Shown: piece by piece, positions 8,375-16,124 of the stretch
Position numbering within the stretch: position 1 is the first letter of the stretch
How the letters are laid out: the number at the start of each line of letters is the position of its first letter
Assembly: GCA_035604335.1 (NCBI GenBank)
Contig: DATNIT010000253.1
Span: 5,804-69,803, forward strand
Origin: DASZHJ01 sp035604335
GTDB lineage: Bacteria; Pseudomonadota; Alphaproteobacteria; ATCC43930; CGMCC-115725
Direction of reading: 5' to 3'
DNA: 64,000 nt
The notes under the pieces: model-generated
Told to the model about the DNA's origin: nothing
What the model saw: the letters and a program-made list of their open reading frames with translations, nothing else
The model's database searches: none
Made by a program: the position numbers and the translations under genes

Positions 8375-9589
8375 TCAGGCGCGGCTATAGACGTGGAAGC
8401 CGCCGTAGATCGCCGAGCGGTCGCGGCGGAAGAGCGCCGCGGCGAGCTCCGTCTCCGCGCGCCAGGGATCGAGCAGCGCCGGCGGGAGCGCGGCCTCGAG
8501 CGGCGAGACCCGCCCCGCGGTTCGGAAGATCACCCGGGCGCCCGGGCGCGCCGTGCGGCCGATCTCCTGCCAGAGGCCGGCGAGCTGCGCCGGTCCCATC
8601 CAATCCTGTGCGTCCAGCAGGACGTAGCGATCCATGCTCTCCGCGGGCTCCCGCGCCAGGAAATCCGTCACCGAGGCGAGCTGCGTGTGCACGCGCGGCG
8701 CACGCGCGGCAAGCGTGTGGAAAGCCTCGGGCCGCAGATAGTCCGGCACCGGCCCCTCGGCCTCGATGCCGTAGCGGCGGCCGAAGGCTTGCCAGGCGAA
8801 ATAATTCTCCTCGATCGGGAACTCGCAGGCGAGGCGGCGAAGGCGCTCGAGATAAAGGTTGGCGAGATCGCCGCCGGCGTCGTCGCGGAGCGCGTCGAAC
8901 TGCGCGGGTGGGATGCCGAGGCTGTAGAGCACCGCGGGCATGCGGCAGAGCATCCGCACCGGTTTGGCGTTGAAGGCCGGCGCGATCCACTCCTCGAAGA
9001 GACGCGCTTGCTCCTCGAGATTGCTGGCGCTCAGCATGCGCGAGGGGTCGTGCCCGGTGAGCCGGGCCACGAAGTGCAGGAAGCCGATGAAGCGGCCCAG
9101 CAACCCTCGGCGATAGAGACCGCTGTTGGCGAACAGGCTGAGCCGCCGCTTGCCGAGCGGCGAGCGGCCTTCCCAGAAGGCGCGCGCCTCGTCGTCGAGA
9201 TGCGGCTGTAAATAATCGCGATAGGTATCCCACGCGCTCGGATCGATGCCGCGGCCGAACAGCCGATAGAAGGCGCCGTGGTCCGGCAGATGCTGCGCCG
9301 CCGTCAGCTTGAGCCGCGTCAGCGCAAGGTGCGCGGGATTGAGGTCGACCGCGACGATCTCGGCGGGATCGGCGAGCAGATAGTTGAGCACATTGCAGCC
9401 GCCCGAGGCGATCGTGAGCACCCGGCTCGAGGGCTCGAGCCGCAGGGCCTCGAGATCGACCCGCGGGTCCTCCCAGATCTGGTTGTAGACCAGGCGATGG
9501 AACCAGACCGCGAACAGCCGCTCCGAGAGCCCCCGCTTGCTCGCCACGCCATTCTGGTAGATCGCCGTCTTCAGGAGCAGCGTCGTCAT
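8375..9589 (-). CDS. btaA: Diacylglycerol 3-amino-3-carboxypropyltransferase BtaA (DUF3419)
   Basis: About 404 residues from the ATG at 9589, the usual BtaA length. A longer frame reaches 9850, but its extra 87 residues are low-complexity and would cover the promoter, so I reject that start; another ATG at 9601 is also possible. The protein shows VYNQIWEDPRVDLEAL (residues 34-49), the SAM-binding ASGGCNVLNYLL and IVAVDLNPAHLAL, all characteristic of BtaA. The enzyme moves the 3-amino-3-carboxypropyl group of SAM onto diacylglycerol, giving diacylglyceryl-homoserine. With BtaB downstream, the cell can replace phospholipids with DGTS when phosphate is scarce. The likely transcript has a leader of about 110 nt. 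Confidence 0.92.
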   Translation of the reverse strand: MTTLLLKTAIYQNGVASKRGLSERLFAVWFHRLVYNQIWEDPRVDLEALRLEPSSRVLTIASGGCNVLNYLLADPAEIVAVDLNPAHLALTRLKLTAAQHLPDHGAFYRLFGRGIDPSAWDTYRDYLQPHLDDEARAFWEGRSPLGKRRLSLFANSGLYRRGLLGRFIGFLHFVARLTGHDPSRMLSASNLEEQARLFEEWIAPAFNAKPVRMLCRMPAVLYSLGIPPAQFDALRDDAGGDLANLYLERLRRLACEFPIEENYFAWQAFGRRYGIEAEGPVPDYLRPEAFHTLAARAPRVHTQLASVTDFLAREPAESMDRYVLLDAQDWMGPAQLAGLWQEIGRTARPGARVIFRTAGRVSPLEAALPPALLDPWRAETELAAALFRRDRSAIYGGFHVYSRA

Positions 9590-9710
9590 CGCCCTCACCA
9601 TCCTCTTGCCGTGGTGGCGAGGGGCGCGCGGCACCGACAGCCGGTGCAGCCTGGACTCGCGGTGTGTGGTCGCTCCAACCCGATCCGCCCCTAGCCCTTG
9701 GGTCAATCGG

Positions 9711-9748
9711 GTATAGATACCCGCTATATCGTGACGGAATGATGACTG
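9711..9748 (-). promoter_or_regulatory. Pho box and -10 region upstream of btaAB
   Basis: On the minus strand, 9748-9731 reads CAGTCAT-CATT-CCGTCAC: two 7-bp half-sites separated by 4 bp, close to the PhoB consensus CTGTCAT-N4-CTGTCAY. Eleven bases further on, TATCTA within the small palindrome GGGTATCTATACCC is a fitting -10. In PhoB promoters the Pho box replaces the -35 and the -10 lies about 10-11 bp away, as here. It sits between the upstream gene end (9768) and the btaA start (9589). BtaAB induction by phosphate limitation is established in Rhizobium and Rhodobacter, so the match is functionally coherent. Confidence 0.7.
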
Positions 9749-9767
9749 GCGCGGGCGGACGGGTCGG

Positions 9768-10799
9768 CTATTCGGCGGCGAGATCCGAGACCCGGGCGTG
9801 CAGGTCCAGCAGGGCTGCGATCGTCCCGGGCGGCCGGCGTCCGAGGCCACATTCCGTCGCGACGCCGAAACGGCGCACGTATCGGGCGGCGGCCGAGAGC
9901 CGCCGACGGGCGCCGTCGAGGCCGTCGGTGAAATGGATCAAACCGAGATAGAGCTCGGTCTCAGCGCGCAAGGCGAGCGTCGAGAGCGGCTCGAAATACG
10001 CCTCGTCGGAGCGCGCCCGCGGCACTGGCAGATGAATCCACTGCAGCGGACGTGCGAGGTCGCGAGCCAAGTGGTTCGCGACCAGCGCGAGCTTCGCGGT
10101 GTCGTCGGGATCCTTGAAGTGCCGGTGGCCGGAATCGCCGTAGCAGAGGTGATAGCCGAGCTCGACTTCGGCAGGCACGCGATTGCCGATGCGCAGGAGG
10201 CGCTCGAGGATCTCGGCTTGCGGATCGGCGAAGCCCGACGGCATGACGCCTTCGAGGAGCGCGAACTCATAGGCGGTGTCCCACTGGATCGCGAGGCGGT
10301 CGCTGGGCACCGCGTCGACGATCTCGTCGAGCTCCACAAACAGCCGCTCCTCGTAGCGCGGCTCCACGGCCGCTCTGCTCTCCGGCAAGACGAAGGAGGT
10401 GACGGGCGCCAGCGGCGTCGGCAAGCACACCTGGAACCTAAGGTGCGCGGGGATCTCGCCGCGCTCGCGCAGGCGCGCGAACTCCGCATAGGATTCCCGC
10501 GCTGCCTTCGCGTAGCCGAGGGTGGGGAAGGCAACGTCTCGAGGCCGCGCGCCCGGCTTCAGCCGGAACTGCGCGCGGTGGATATAACCGGTGTCCACCA
10601 CCTCGGACTCGAACACGTCCATGGACTCGAAGACGCCGAGCTGCCAATGCACCCAGCGGCTGCGAGCGCCCGTCTCGCCGTCGGGCAACCGCCGCAGGCG
10701 ATCGCCGAGCTTCTCCAAGGCCATGCGGAACACGCCGCGCGCATCCGCGAGCGGCACGCTGCCGACGAGGTGGACGCCGTAGGAATGACGCGGCTTCAT
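9768..10799 (-). CDS. MetE-like / UROD-superfamily protein of unknown function
   Basis: 343 residues from the ATG at 10799, which has an excellent GGAGG 6 nt upstream; the longer frame to 11096 has no such support. The protein begins HSYGVHLVGSVPLADARGVFRMALEKLGDRLRRLPDGETGARSRW, followed by a TIM-barrel pattern with EVELGYHLCYGDSGHRHFKDP. It resembles uncharacterised bacterial proteins with a cobalamin-independent methionine synthase-like barrel. The HLCYGD segment occupies the place of a zinc-binding loop in MetE, where a His-x-Cys pair is typical, so metal binding is possible. It is too short to be a full methionine synthase. It is divergent from the binding protein at 10878, and its role is unknown. 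Confidence 0.72.
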   Translation of the reverse strand: MKPRHSYGVHLVGSVPLADARGVFRMALEKLGDRLRRLPDGETGARSRWVHWQLGVFESMDVFESEVVDTGYIHRAQFRLKPGARPRDVAFPTLGYAKAARESYAEFARLRERGEIPAHLRFQVCLPTPLAPVTSFVLPESRAAVEPRYEERLFVELDEIVDAVPSDRLAIQWDTAYEFALLEGVMPSGFADPQAEILERLLRIGNRVPAEVELGYHLCYGDSGHRHFKDPDDTAKLALVANHLARDLARPLQWIHLPVPRARSDEAYFEPLSTLALRAETELYLGLIHFTDGLDGARRRLSAAARYVRRFGVATECGLGRRPPGTIAALLDLHARVSDLAAE

Positions 10800-10877
10800 G
10801 GGGTGTCCTCCGTGGGCGATGTTCTGTTTCAATGCGGAATGATAGCGTGGCCCGAACACGGGGGGCTCGCTCATGAT

Positions 10878-12020
10878 ATGGCCGCTGCTTCGCTCGGTTG
10901 CGCTTGTCGGACTTCTCGCTCTATCGGGGTGCTGCTTCCGTATACCGGGACCTTCGCTGCGATCGCGCAGCAGATGGATGACGGGATCAAGCTCTACATG
11001 GAGCGGCACGCCAACGATCTCGGCGGCCACGGCATTGAGATCCTGCGGCGCGACACCACGGGGGCGCAGCCCGACATCGCCAAGCGCCTGGCGCAAGAGC
11101 TGCTAACCCGCGACCACGTGCAGATCCTGACCGGTTTCGTGTTCACGCCCAATGCGCTCTCGGTCGCGCCGCTCGCGACCGAGACCAAGACACCGCTCAT
11201 CGTGATGAACGCCTCGACCGGCTTGATCACCACGCGCTCGCCCTATATCGCGCGCACGTCTTTTGCCCAGTGGCAAAACGACCTGCCGCTGGGCACTTGG
11301 GCCGCGACGACGGGCGCTATCAAGAGCGTCTATACCATCGTCTCCGACTTCGCGGCCGGCATCGATGCCGAGCAAGCCTTCGTCGCGGGCTATACCGAAT
11401 CCGGCGGGAAGCTCGCGGGCTCTCTGCGCATTCCCCTGATGAATCCGGATTACGCCCCATTCCTGCAGCGCATCCTCGACGCGCATCCTGACGCCATCTT
11501 CGTGTGGCAGCCCCCCACCAGCGCCGCGGCGTTCATGAAGGCGGTGAGCGATCTCGGCCTCGTGCGCGCGGGCATCCACGTGCTCGGCGACAATGTCACC
11601 GACGAGTCTCAACTCCCACAGATCGGCGATGCCGCGCTCGGCGTGGTGAGCGCGCTACACTACACGCCGGTGCTGAAGAACCCCGAGAACGAAGCCTTCG
11701 TTGCGGCCTGGCGTGCGATGCATGGGCCCGACAGCGATCCATCTTTCGTCGCGGTCGGCGCCTGGGACGGCATGGCGCTCATCTATCACCTGATCCGCAC
11801 GCTCGACGGAAAGATCGACGGCGACAAGGCGATGGAGGTGATCAAGGCCTATCAGGCGCGCAGTCCGCGCGGGCCCTTCCGGATCGATCCGGAGACGCGC
11901 GACGCGATCAACGACATCTACATCCGCCGCGTCGAGCGCGTCGACGGCCGCCTGGTCAATGCCGTGGTCGACACCATTCCTGCCGTGAAGGACCCCTGGA
12001 AGCAGCGCAACAAGCCCTGA
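10878..12020 (+). CDS. LivJ-like periplasmic substrate-binding protein, signal peptide apparently frame-shifted
   Basis: The frame used here encodes the mature periplasmic-binding-protein type 1 domain: SIGVLLPYTGTFAAIAQQMDDGIKLY, then GIEILRRDTTGAQPDIAKRLAQELL, and later lobes ending in DPWKQRNKP. It is a Leu/Ile/Val-type binding protein. In this frame the N-terminus (MAAASLGCACRTSRS) is no signal peptide. The other frame, from an ATG at 10873, reads MIWPLLRSVALVGLLALSGC, an almost perfect lipoprotein signal with lipobox LSGC, then goes out of frame exactly where the mature domain starts (about 10920-10930). A small indel or sequencing error near there would explain both. No Liv permease or ATPase genes are adjacent. 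Confidence 0.75.
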   Translation: MAAASLGCACRTSRSIGVLLPYTGTFAAIAQQMDDGIKLYMERHANDLGGHGIEILRRDTTGAQPDIAKRLAQELLTRDHVQILTGFVFTPNALSVAPLATETKTPLIVMNASTGLITTRSPYIARTSFAQWQNDLPLGTWAATTGAIKSVYTIVSDFAAGIDAEQAFVAGYTESGGKLAGSLRIPLMNPDYAPFLQRILDAHPDAIFVWQPPTSAAAFMKAVSDLGLVRAGIHVLGDNVTDESQLPQIGDAALGVVSALHYTPVLKNPENEAFVAAWRAMHGPDSDPSFVAVGAWDGMALIYHLIRTLDGKIDGDKAMEVIKAYQARSPRGPFRIDPETRDAINDIYIRRVERVDGRLVNAVVDTIPAVKDPWKQRNKP

Positions 12021-12029
12021 GCAAGCGGC

Positions 12030-13193
12030 TCAGTCGCTAGCGAGGGCTGTATCCGGCGGCAGCCAGCCCTGCCGCTCGCGCCAATCGGTCGGCAAGCCCT
12101 TGAAGCGCGCAAGCGAGAGCGGCGTCAGGTCGGCGAAGAGGCAGCGGCCGTGGCGCACCAGCTCCATGATGGCGCGGCCCGAGGCCGGTGAAAGACCAAA
12201 ACCCACGCTCGACATGGTCGCGAGCACGACATTGCCGGGGTCCGCGAGGCGATCAATCACAGGGCGACCATCGGGCGTATTCTCGACGATGCCGCCCCAG
12301 CTCCGGATCACCCGCACGTGCGCCGCCTTCGGGAACAGCTCCGCGAGCCGGCGCGCGAGATGCCGCAGCAGCGGCGTGGTGGGCCGCGGCGGCGCCGTCA
12401 TCTCGCCCCACTCGAGCCACTCGTGCGGCCCGCCGCCATAGGCGAGATTGCCGCGAAGCGTTTGCCGGCCATAAAGCCCATTGCCGTCGACCCCACCGTG
12501 CTTCATGAGCGGCAGCGGCTCGGTCACGATCATCTCGGCACGCGCCGGCGCCAAGGGCAGATCGGCGCCCACCATGGCGGCAAGCTTCCCCGTCTGCGGC
12601 CCCGCCGCGATCACCAGCGCGTCGCAGCCGAACGTACCGCGGTCGGTCACCACTTCCGCCGCTTTGCCGTTCCGGACCGTGATGCCGGTCACCGTAGCGT
12701 GCTGCAGGATCTTGCCGCCGTGATCCTGCAGCGCCCAGGCATAGGCCTGGCTCGTGCGCTGCGGATTCGCATGGCCGCCGAAATCGAGGAAGAAACCACC
12801 GTAGACGTTATCGCCGCAGAGCGGCACGAGCTCCCTCACCTCCGCGGGCGTGAGACGCTGGCATTTGAACCCCTGCTTCGCCGCCAGGCGCTCGATGCGT
12901 GTGTGGTGCGCGAATTGCGCCTCGTCGAGCGTCACGCGGATGCGCTGCCGCTGGTACTCGGTGGGATAACCCAGCAGCTCCTCCATCTGCGGCCAGAGCT
13001 TCTGCTCCTCCATGAAGAACGGGCTATAGGCATGGGTACAGCCACCGCCGTTGCGGCCCGAGGCCTCCCAGCCGACGATCCCCTTGTCGAGGACGAGCGC
13101 GTCGACCCCGTTGCGCGCGAGCCACCAGCCCGTGCTGAGGCCAGTGACCCCACCGCCGACGATGACGACCGAGGCGCCGGTGATATCCCTCAT
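12030..13193 (-). CDS. FAD-dependent oxidoreductase, DAO family (HcnC / opine oxidase B-like)
   Basis: 387 residues from the ATG at 13193, one nucleotide after the stop of the upstream flavoprotein gene, so the two are translationally linked. The N-terminal dinucleotide motif is VVIVGGGVTGLSTGWWLARNG, followed by GWEASGRNGGGCTHAYSPFF, the flavin-proximal loop of the DAO fold. A C-terminal VIRSWGGIVENTPDGRPVID closes the FAD site. Members paired with a SoxA/HcnB-like partner oxidise amino acids, opines, glycine or hydroxyproline, with flavin cofactors in both subunits. Here the partner is the 542-residue gene at 13195-14823. The exact substrate is unknown; the divergent Rieske oxygenase suggests an N-methylated compound. 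Confidence 0.85.
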   Translation of the reverse strand: MRDITGASVVIVGGGVTGLSTGWWLARNGVDALVLDKGIVGWEASGRNGGGCTHAYSPFFMEEQKLWPQMEELLGYPTEYQRQRIRVTLDEAQFAHHTRIERLAAKQGFKCQRLTPAEVRELVPLCGDNVYGGFFLDFGGHANPQRTSQAYAWALQDHGGKILQHATVTGITVRNGKAAEVVTDRGTFGCDALVIAAGPQTGKLAAMVGADLPLAPARAEMIVTEPLPLMKHGGVDGNGLYGRQTLRGNLAYGGGPHEWLEWGEMTAPPRPTTPLLRHLARRLAELFPKAAHVRVIRSWGGIVENTPDGRPVIDRLADPGNVVLATMSSVGFGLSPASGRAIMELVRHGRCLFADLTPLSLARFKGLPTDWRERQGWLPPDTALASD

Positions 13194-13194
13194 G

Positions 13195-14823
13195 TCACTT
13201 ACCCGAGTCCGCGCCGGGCTCGGTGGTCCCCGGAACCGCCGGCGAGACCGCACCCATGTCCCAGTAGGCCGTCCATTGCGCCGGGATGCCGAACCAGACG
13301 TCCCAATTGTCGCGAGTCTCCTGCGTCTCGTCATGCGGCCAGAGTGCAGAGAGCGGGAGCGGCCGCACTGGTGCGCGGTAGCTCGCCAGCGGGATCTGCT
13401 CGGGCGGCACGCCCGCGCTCATCGCCAGCAGCATCTGGATCTGCTCGCGGCAGCGCCGGCCCTGGCAAGTCCCCATGCCCGCCCGGGTCAAGCGTTTCAC
13501 CTGGTCCGCGTTCACCGGACCATCCTTGGCGAGCGCCGGAACATCGCGGGTGCGCAACTGCGAGCCGCCCCAGTTGAGATAGCGCGGCGGCCGGAGCTCC
13601 ACGAGCTCGCGCCGCGTGACCTCCTCGCACTGGCAGACCATCACGTCGGGGCCGCCGGTCGCGAGCGCTGCCTGGAGCCAGCGCTGCCAATGACGGACTG
13701 CATCGAACGAGGGCCCCGGCTCGGAGAGCTGTTCGCTCTCTGCGAGAGCAGCGCCCAGCGCCCGCGCGGCGACGACGCCGGCGTGTCGCCCTTCCGCGAC
13801 AGCCAACTCGGGATCGGCGATCTTCCGGTCGAAGACGCCCGCGCAGTCGCCGACGGCTTGGACGCACGGGGCCGAGGTGCCGTGATCGGCGTCGAGCACC
13901 GGCACGTGACCGCCGCGCAGCGCGTCGAACGATAGGCGACAGCCCAGCACGTCCATCAGCTCGACATTGGGCACGCCGCCGATCGCGCTAACGACGGTGT
14001 CGCAGGCAACCTGGCGCTCGGTCCCTGGGATGGGCGCGCCGTCATCGCCGACGCGGACCAGAACCACGCCCTCGGCCTCGGTCTTGCCCAGCACCTGCTT
14101 GACCGCATGACCGCCGAAGAACGGCACGCGGGCCGCCGAGAGCGGCGGGCGCAGCGCATCCGGCCCGAGCACATCGCGCGCGACCTCGACGACGCCGGCG
14201 ATCTCGAGGCCCTGCTCGAGAGCGGCGCCCGCCACCCTTAGCCCGAGCGCTCCCGAGCCGAGGATCACCAGCCGGCGGCCCTCGAAGGCGCGGTAGCGCT
14301 GCATCAGGCTGAGCGCCGCTTGCGCGCCCATCACGCCGGGCTTTTCCCAGCCGGGGAAGCCGAGGCCGAGATCGCGCGCCCCGGTCGCGAGAATAAGGCG
14401 ATCGAAACTCACCAACCACGACCGCTCCTCGTCGGCAAGGCCGAGAACCGGCTTCGCCATGCCGCGCAGGCTCGGCCCTTTGACGAAGGCGCCCCAGGCA
14501 TAGACGCCGAGCTGGACATCGATGCCGAGCTCGAACGCCTCGGCAAGGCCGGGGTTGGTCTCGACGATGCGCTCGACCATGCGAGCCTTGTTCTGGACCG
14601 CGGCGTTCATCCGCTGACCGAAATGGAACGGCACGTCGAGGCCCATCAGCGCCTGCGACACGGGATTCTCGTCGACCAGCAGCACCTCCACGCCGGCCTT
14701 CGCGGCGGTGATGGCGGCGGCGAGCCCCGCCGGACCCGCGCCCACCACGGCGAGGCTCACGTGGCGCTCGATCGGCATGTCGGCGCCGGCGGTGGATTTG
14801 GGATCGAGACGCGCTCGCGTCAT
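13195..14823 (-). CDS. FAD-dependent oxidoreductase with C-terminal BFD [2Fe-2S] domain (HcnB / opine oxidase A-like)
   Basis: 542 residues with a good ribosome site (GGGAG) before the ATG. Two Rossmann motifs are present: LAVVGAGPAGLAAAITAAKAG near the start for FAD, and LVILGSGALGLRVAGAALEQG in the middle for a pyridine nucleotide or second ADP group. The C-terminal third carries a BFD-like iron-sulfur motif: VCQCEEVTRREL, then GMGTCQGRRCREQ, giving the four cysteines CxC...CxxxxC. This matches the alpha subunit of HcnABC, opine oxidase and hydroxyproline dehydrogenase complexes. The beta-like subunit follows directly. The small plant-type ferredoxin subunit often encoded with them is not present here. 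Confidence 0.87.
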   Translation of the reverse strand: MTRARLDPKSTAGADMPIERHVSLAVVGAGPAGLAAAITAAKAGVEVLLVDENPVSQALMGLDVPFHFGQRMNAAVQNKARMVERIVETNPGLAEAFELGIDVQLGVYAWGAFVKGPSLRGMAKPVLGLADEERSWLVSFDRLILATGARDLGLGFPGWEKPGVMGAQAALSLMQRYRAFEGRRLVILGSGALGLRVAGAALEQGLEIAGVVEVARDVLGPDALRPPLSAARVPFFGGHAVKQVLGKTEAEGVVLVRVGDDGAPIPGTERQVACDTVVSAIGGVPNVELMDVLGCRLSFDALRGGHVPVLDADHGTSAPCVQAVGDCAGVFDRKIADPELAVAEGRHAGVVAARALGAALAESEQLSEPGPSFDAVRHWQRWLQAALATGGPDVMVCQCEEVTRRELVELRPPRYLNWGGSQLRTRDVPALAKDGPVNADQVKRLTRAGMGTCQGRRCREQIQMLLAMSAGVPPEQIPLASYRAPVRPLPLSALWPHDETQETRDNWDVWFGIPAQWTAYWDMGAVSPAVPGTTEPGADSGK

Positions 14824-14885
14824 CTTGTGCTCCCCGATGGGACTCGTGATAAATACCCCGCGCCGTTTTTACCGGGGAAACCACG

Positions 14886-16124
14886 ATGTCGTCACGTACG
14901 GAAATGCTGGACCTGCTCAAGGCCCGCAAACAGTTTTTCACGCTTCCGCAGCGCTTCTACAGCGATCCCGCCTTTTACGAGCTCGATCTCGAGCTGATTT
15001 TTAACCGGCAGTGGATTTTTGCCGGCGCCGCTTGCGAAATCGCGAGCCCCGGACAGTATTTCACCCTGACGATCGGCCGCACGCCGATCATCGTGCTGCG
15101 CGACCGCACGGGCGAGATCCGAGCGTTCTTCAATACCTGCCGGCACCGCGGCTTCAAGATCTGCGATGCCGAGCGCGGCAAGAGCCTGAGCCTCGCCTGC
15201 CCCTATCACCAATGGACCTACGACCTCACGGGCAAGCTGCTCTACGCCGGCCGCATGCACGAGGGCTTCGATCCCAGCGGCATCTCGCTCAAGCCCATCC
15301 ACGTCGAGGCGGTGGAAGGCACGATCTTCGTCTGTCTCGCCGAGAAGGCGCCGGATTTCGAGCCCTATCGCCAGGCCCTCGCGCCCTATCTGCGGCCGCA
15401 CAATCTGGCCAATGCGAAGCTCGCGCACGAAGTGTCGCTTGTCGAGAAGGCGAACTGGAAGCTCGTCATGGAGAATTCGCGCGAATGCTATCACTGCGGC
15501 GCGCGCCATCCCGAATTGATGCGGACCTTCCTTGACCACTACAACGCTCGCGATCCCGAGAACGACCCGATCATCGGCCCGTTCTGGGCGAAGGTCCGCG
15601 CGGCCGGCCTGGAATGCGGCATGGTCAACCACCAGGATTTCCGCATCAGCCGCCTGCCGTTCACCGAAGGTGCGACATCGATCACCATGAGCGGCAAGCC
15701 CGCGGTCAAGCGGGTGCTCGGCGACATCCCGCACGGCGACATCGGTTCGGTGCGCTGGGTGCACTATCCCAGCACGTTCAACCATGTGCTCGGGGACTAC
15801 GCCGTGCTGATCCGCATGCTTCCCCTCGGGCCATTCGAGACCCAGTTCACGGCAAAATGGCTGGTCGCCCGCGACGCGGAGGAAGGCCGCGACTACGACC
15901 TCAAGACCTTGACCGAGGTCTGGGACGAGACCAACCGGCAGGACATCGCCTTGGTCGAGCGCAATCAGATCGGCGTCAACTCGCTTGGATACGAGCCCGG
16001 CCCCTACTCGCAAGTGAGCGAAGGCGGCGTGATCAACTTCGTCGAGTGGTATTGCCACACGATCGAGAACGAGCTCGGCGAGAAGAAGGCACGCCCGCCG
16101 ACGCTCGTTGCGGTCGCGAGCTAG
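14886..16124 (+). CDS. Rieske-type oxygenase alpha subunit, glycine-betaine/stachydrine demethylase-like
   Basis: 412 residues. The Rieske cluster is Cys85-x-His87 (TCRHRGF) and Cys105-x2-His108 (CPYHQW), with 17 residues between as expected. The mononuclear iron motif is ENSRECYHCGARHPEL: Asn197, Glu200 (inter-subunit bridge), His203 and His208. A Glu bridge and the CYHC form are seen in the GbcA (glycine betaine) and Stc2 (stachydrine) demethylase branch rather than in aromatic dioxygenases. The likely reaction is O2-dependent oxidative N-demethylation of a quaternary amine. No reductase gene of the GbcB type is adjacent. The upstream 62-bp gap is shared with the divergent flavoprotein pair, and the next gene starts inside its stop codon. 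Confidence 0.87.
   Translation: MSSRTEMLDLLKARKQFFTLPQRFYSDPAFYELDLELIFNRQWIFAGAACEIASPGQYFTLTIGRTPIIVLRDRTGEIRAFFNTCRHRGFKICDAERGKSLSLACPYHQWTYDLTGKLLYAGRMHEGFDPSGISLKPIHVEAVEGTIFVCLAEKAPDFEPYRQALAPYLRPHNLANAKLAHEVSLVEKANWKLVMENSRECYHCGARHPELMRTFLDHYNARDPENDPIIGPFWAKVRAAGLECGMVNHQDFRISRLPFTEGATSITMSGKPAVKRVLGDIPHGDIGSVRWVHYPSTFNHVLGDYAVLIRMLPLGPFETQFTAKWLVARDAEEGRDYDLKTLTEVWDETNRQDIALVERNQIGVNSLGYEPGPYSQVSEGGVINFVEWYCHTIENELGEKKARPPTLVAVAS

Noticed and set aside
9590..9850. N-terminal extension of btaA to 9850
   Set aside because: The extra 87 residues are low-complexity, no ribosome site precedes them, and they would cover the Pho box and -10.
9798..10877. Long upstream extension of the LivJ-like protein
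   Set aside because: It is antisense to the MetE-like gene, which has a strong ribosome site and real protein features.
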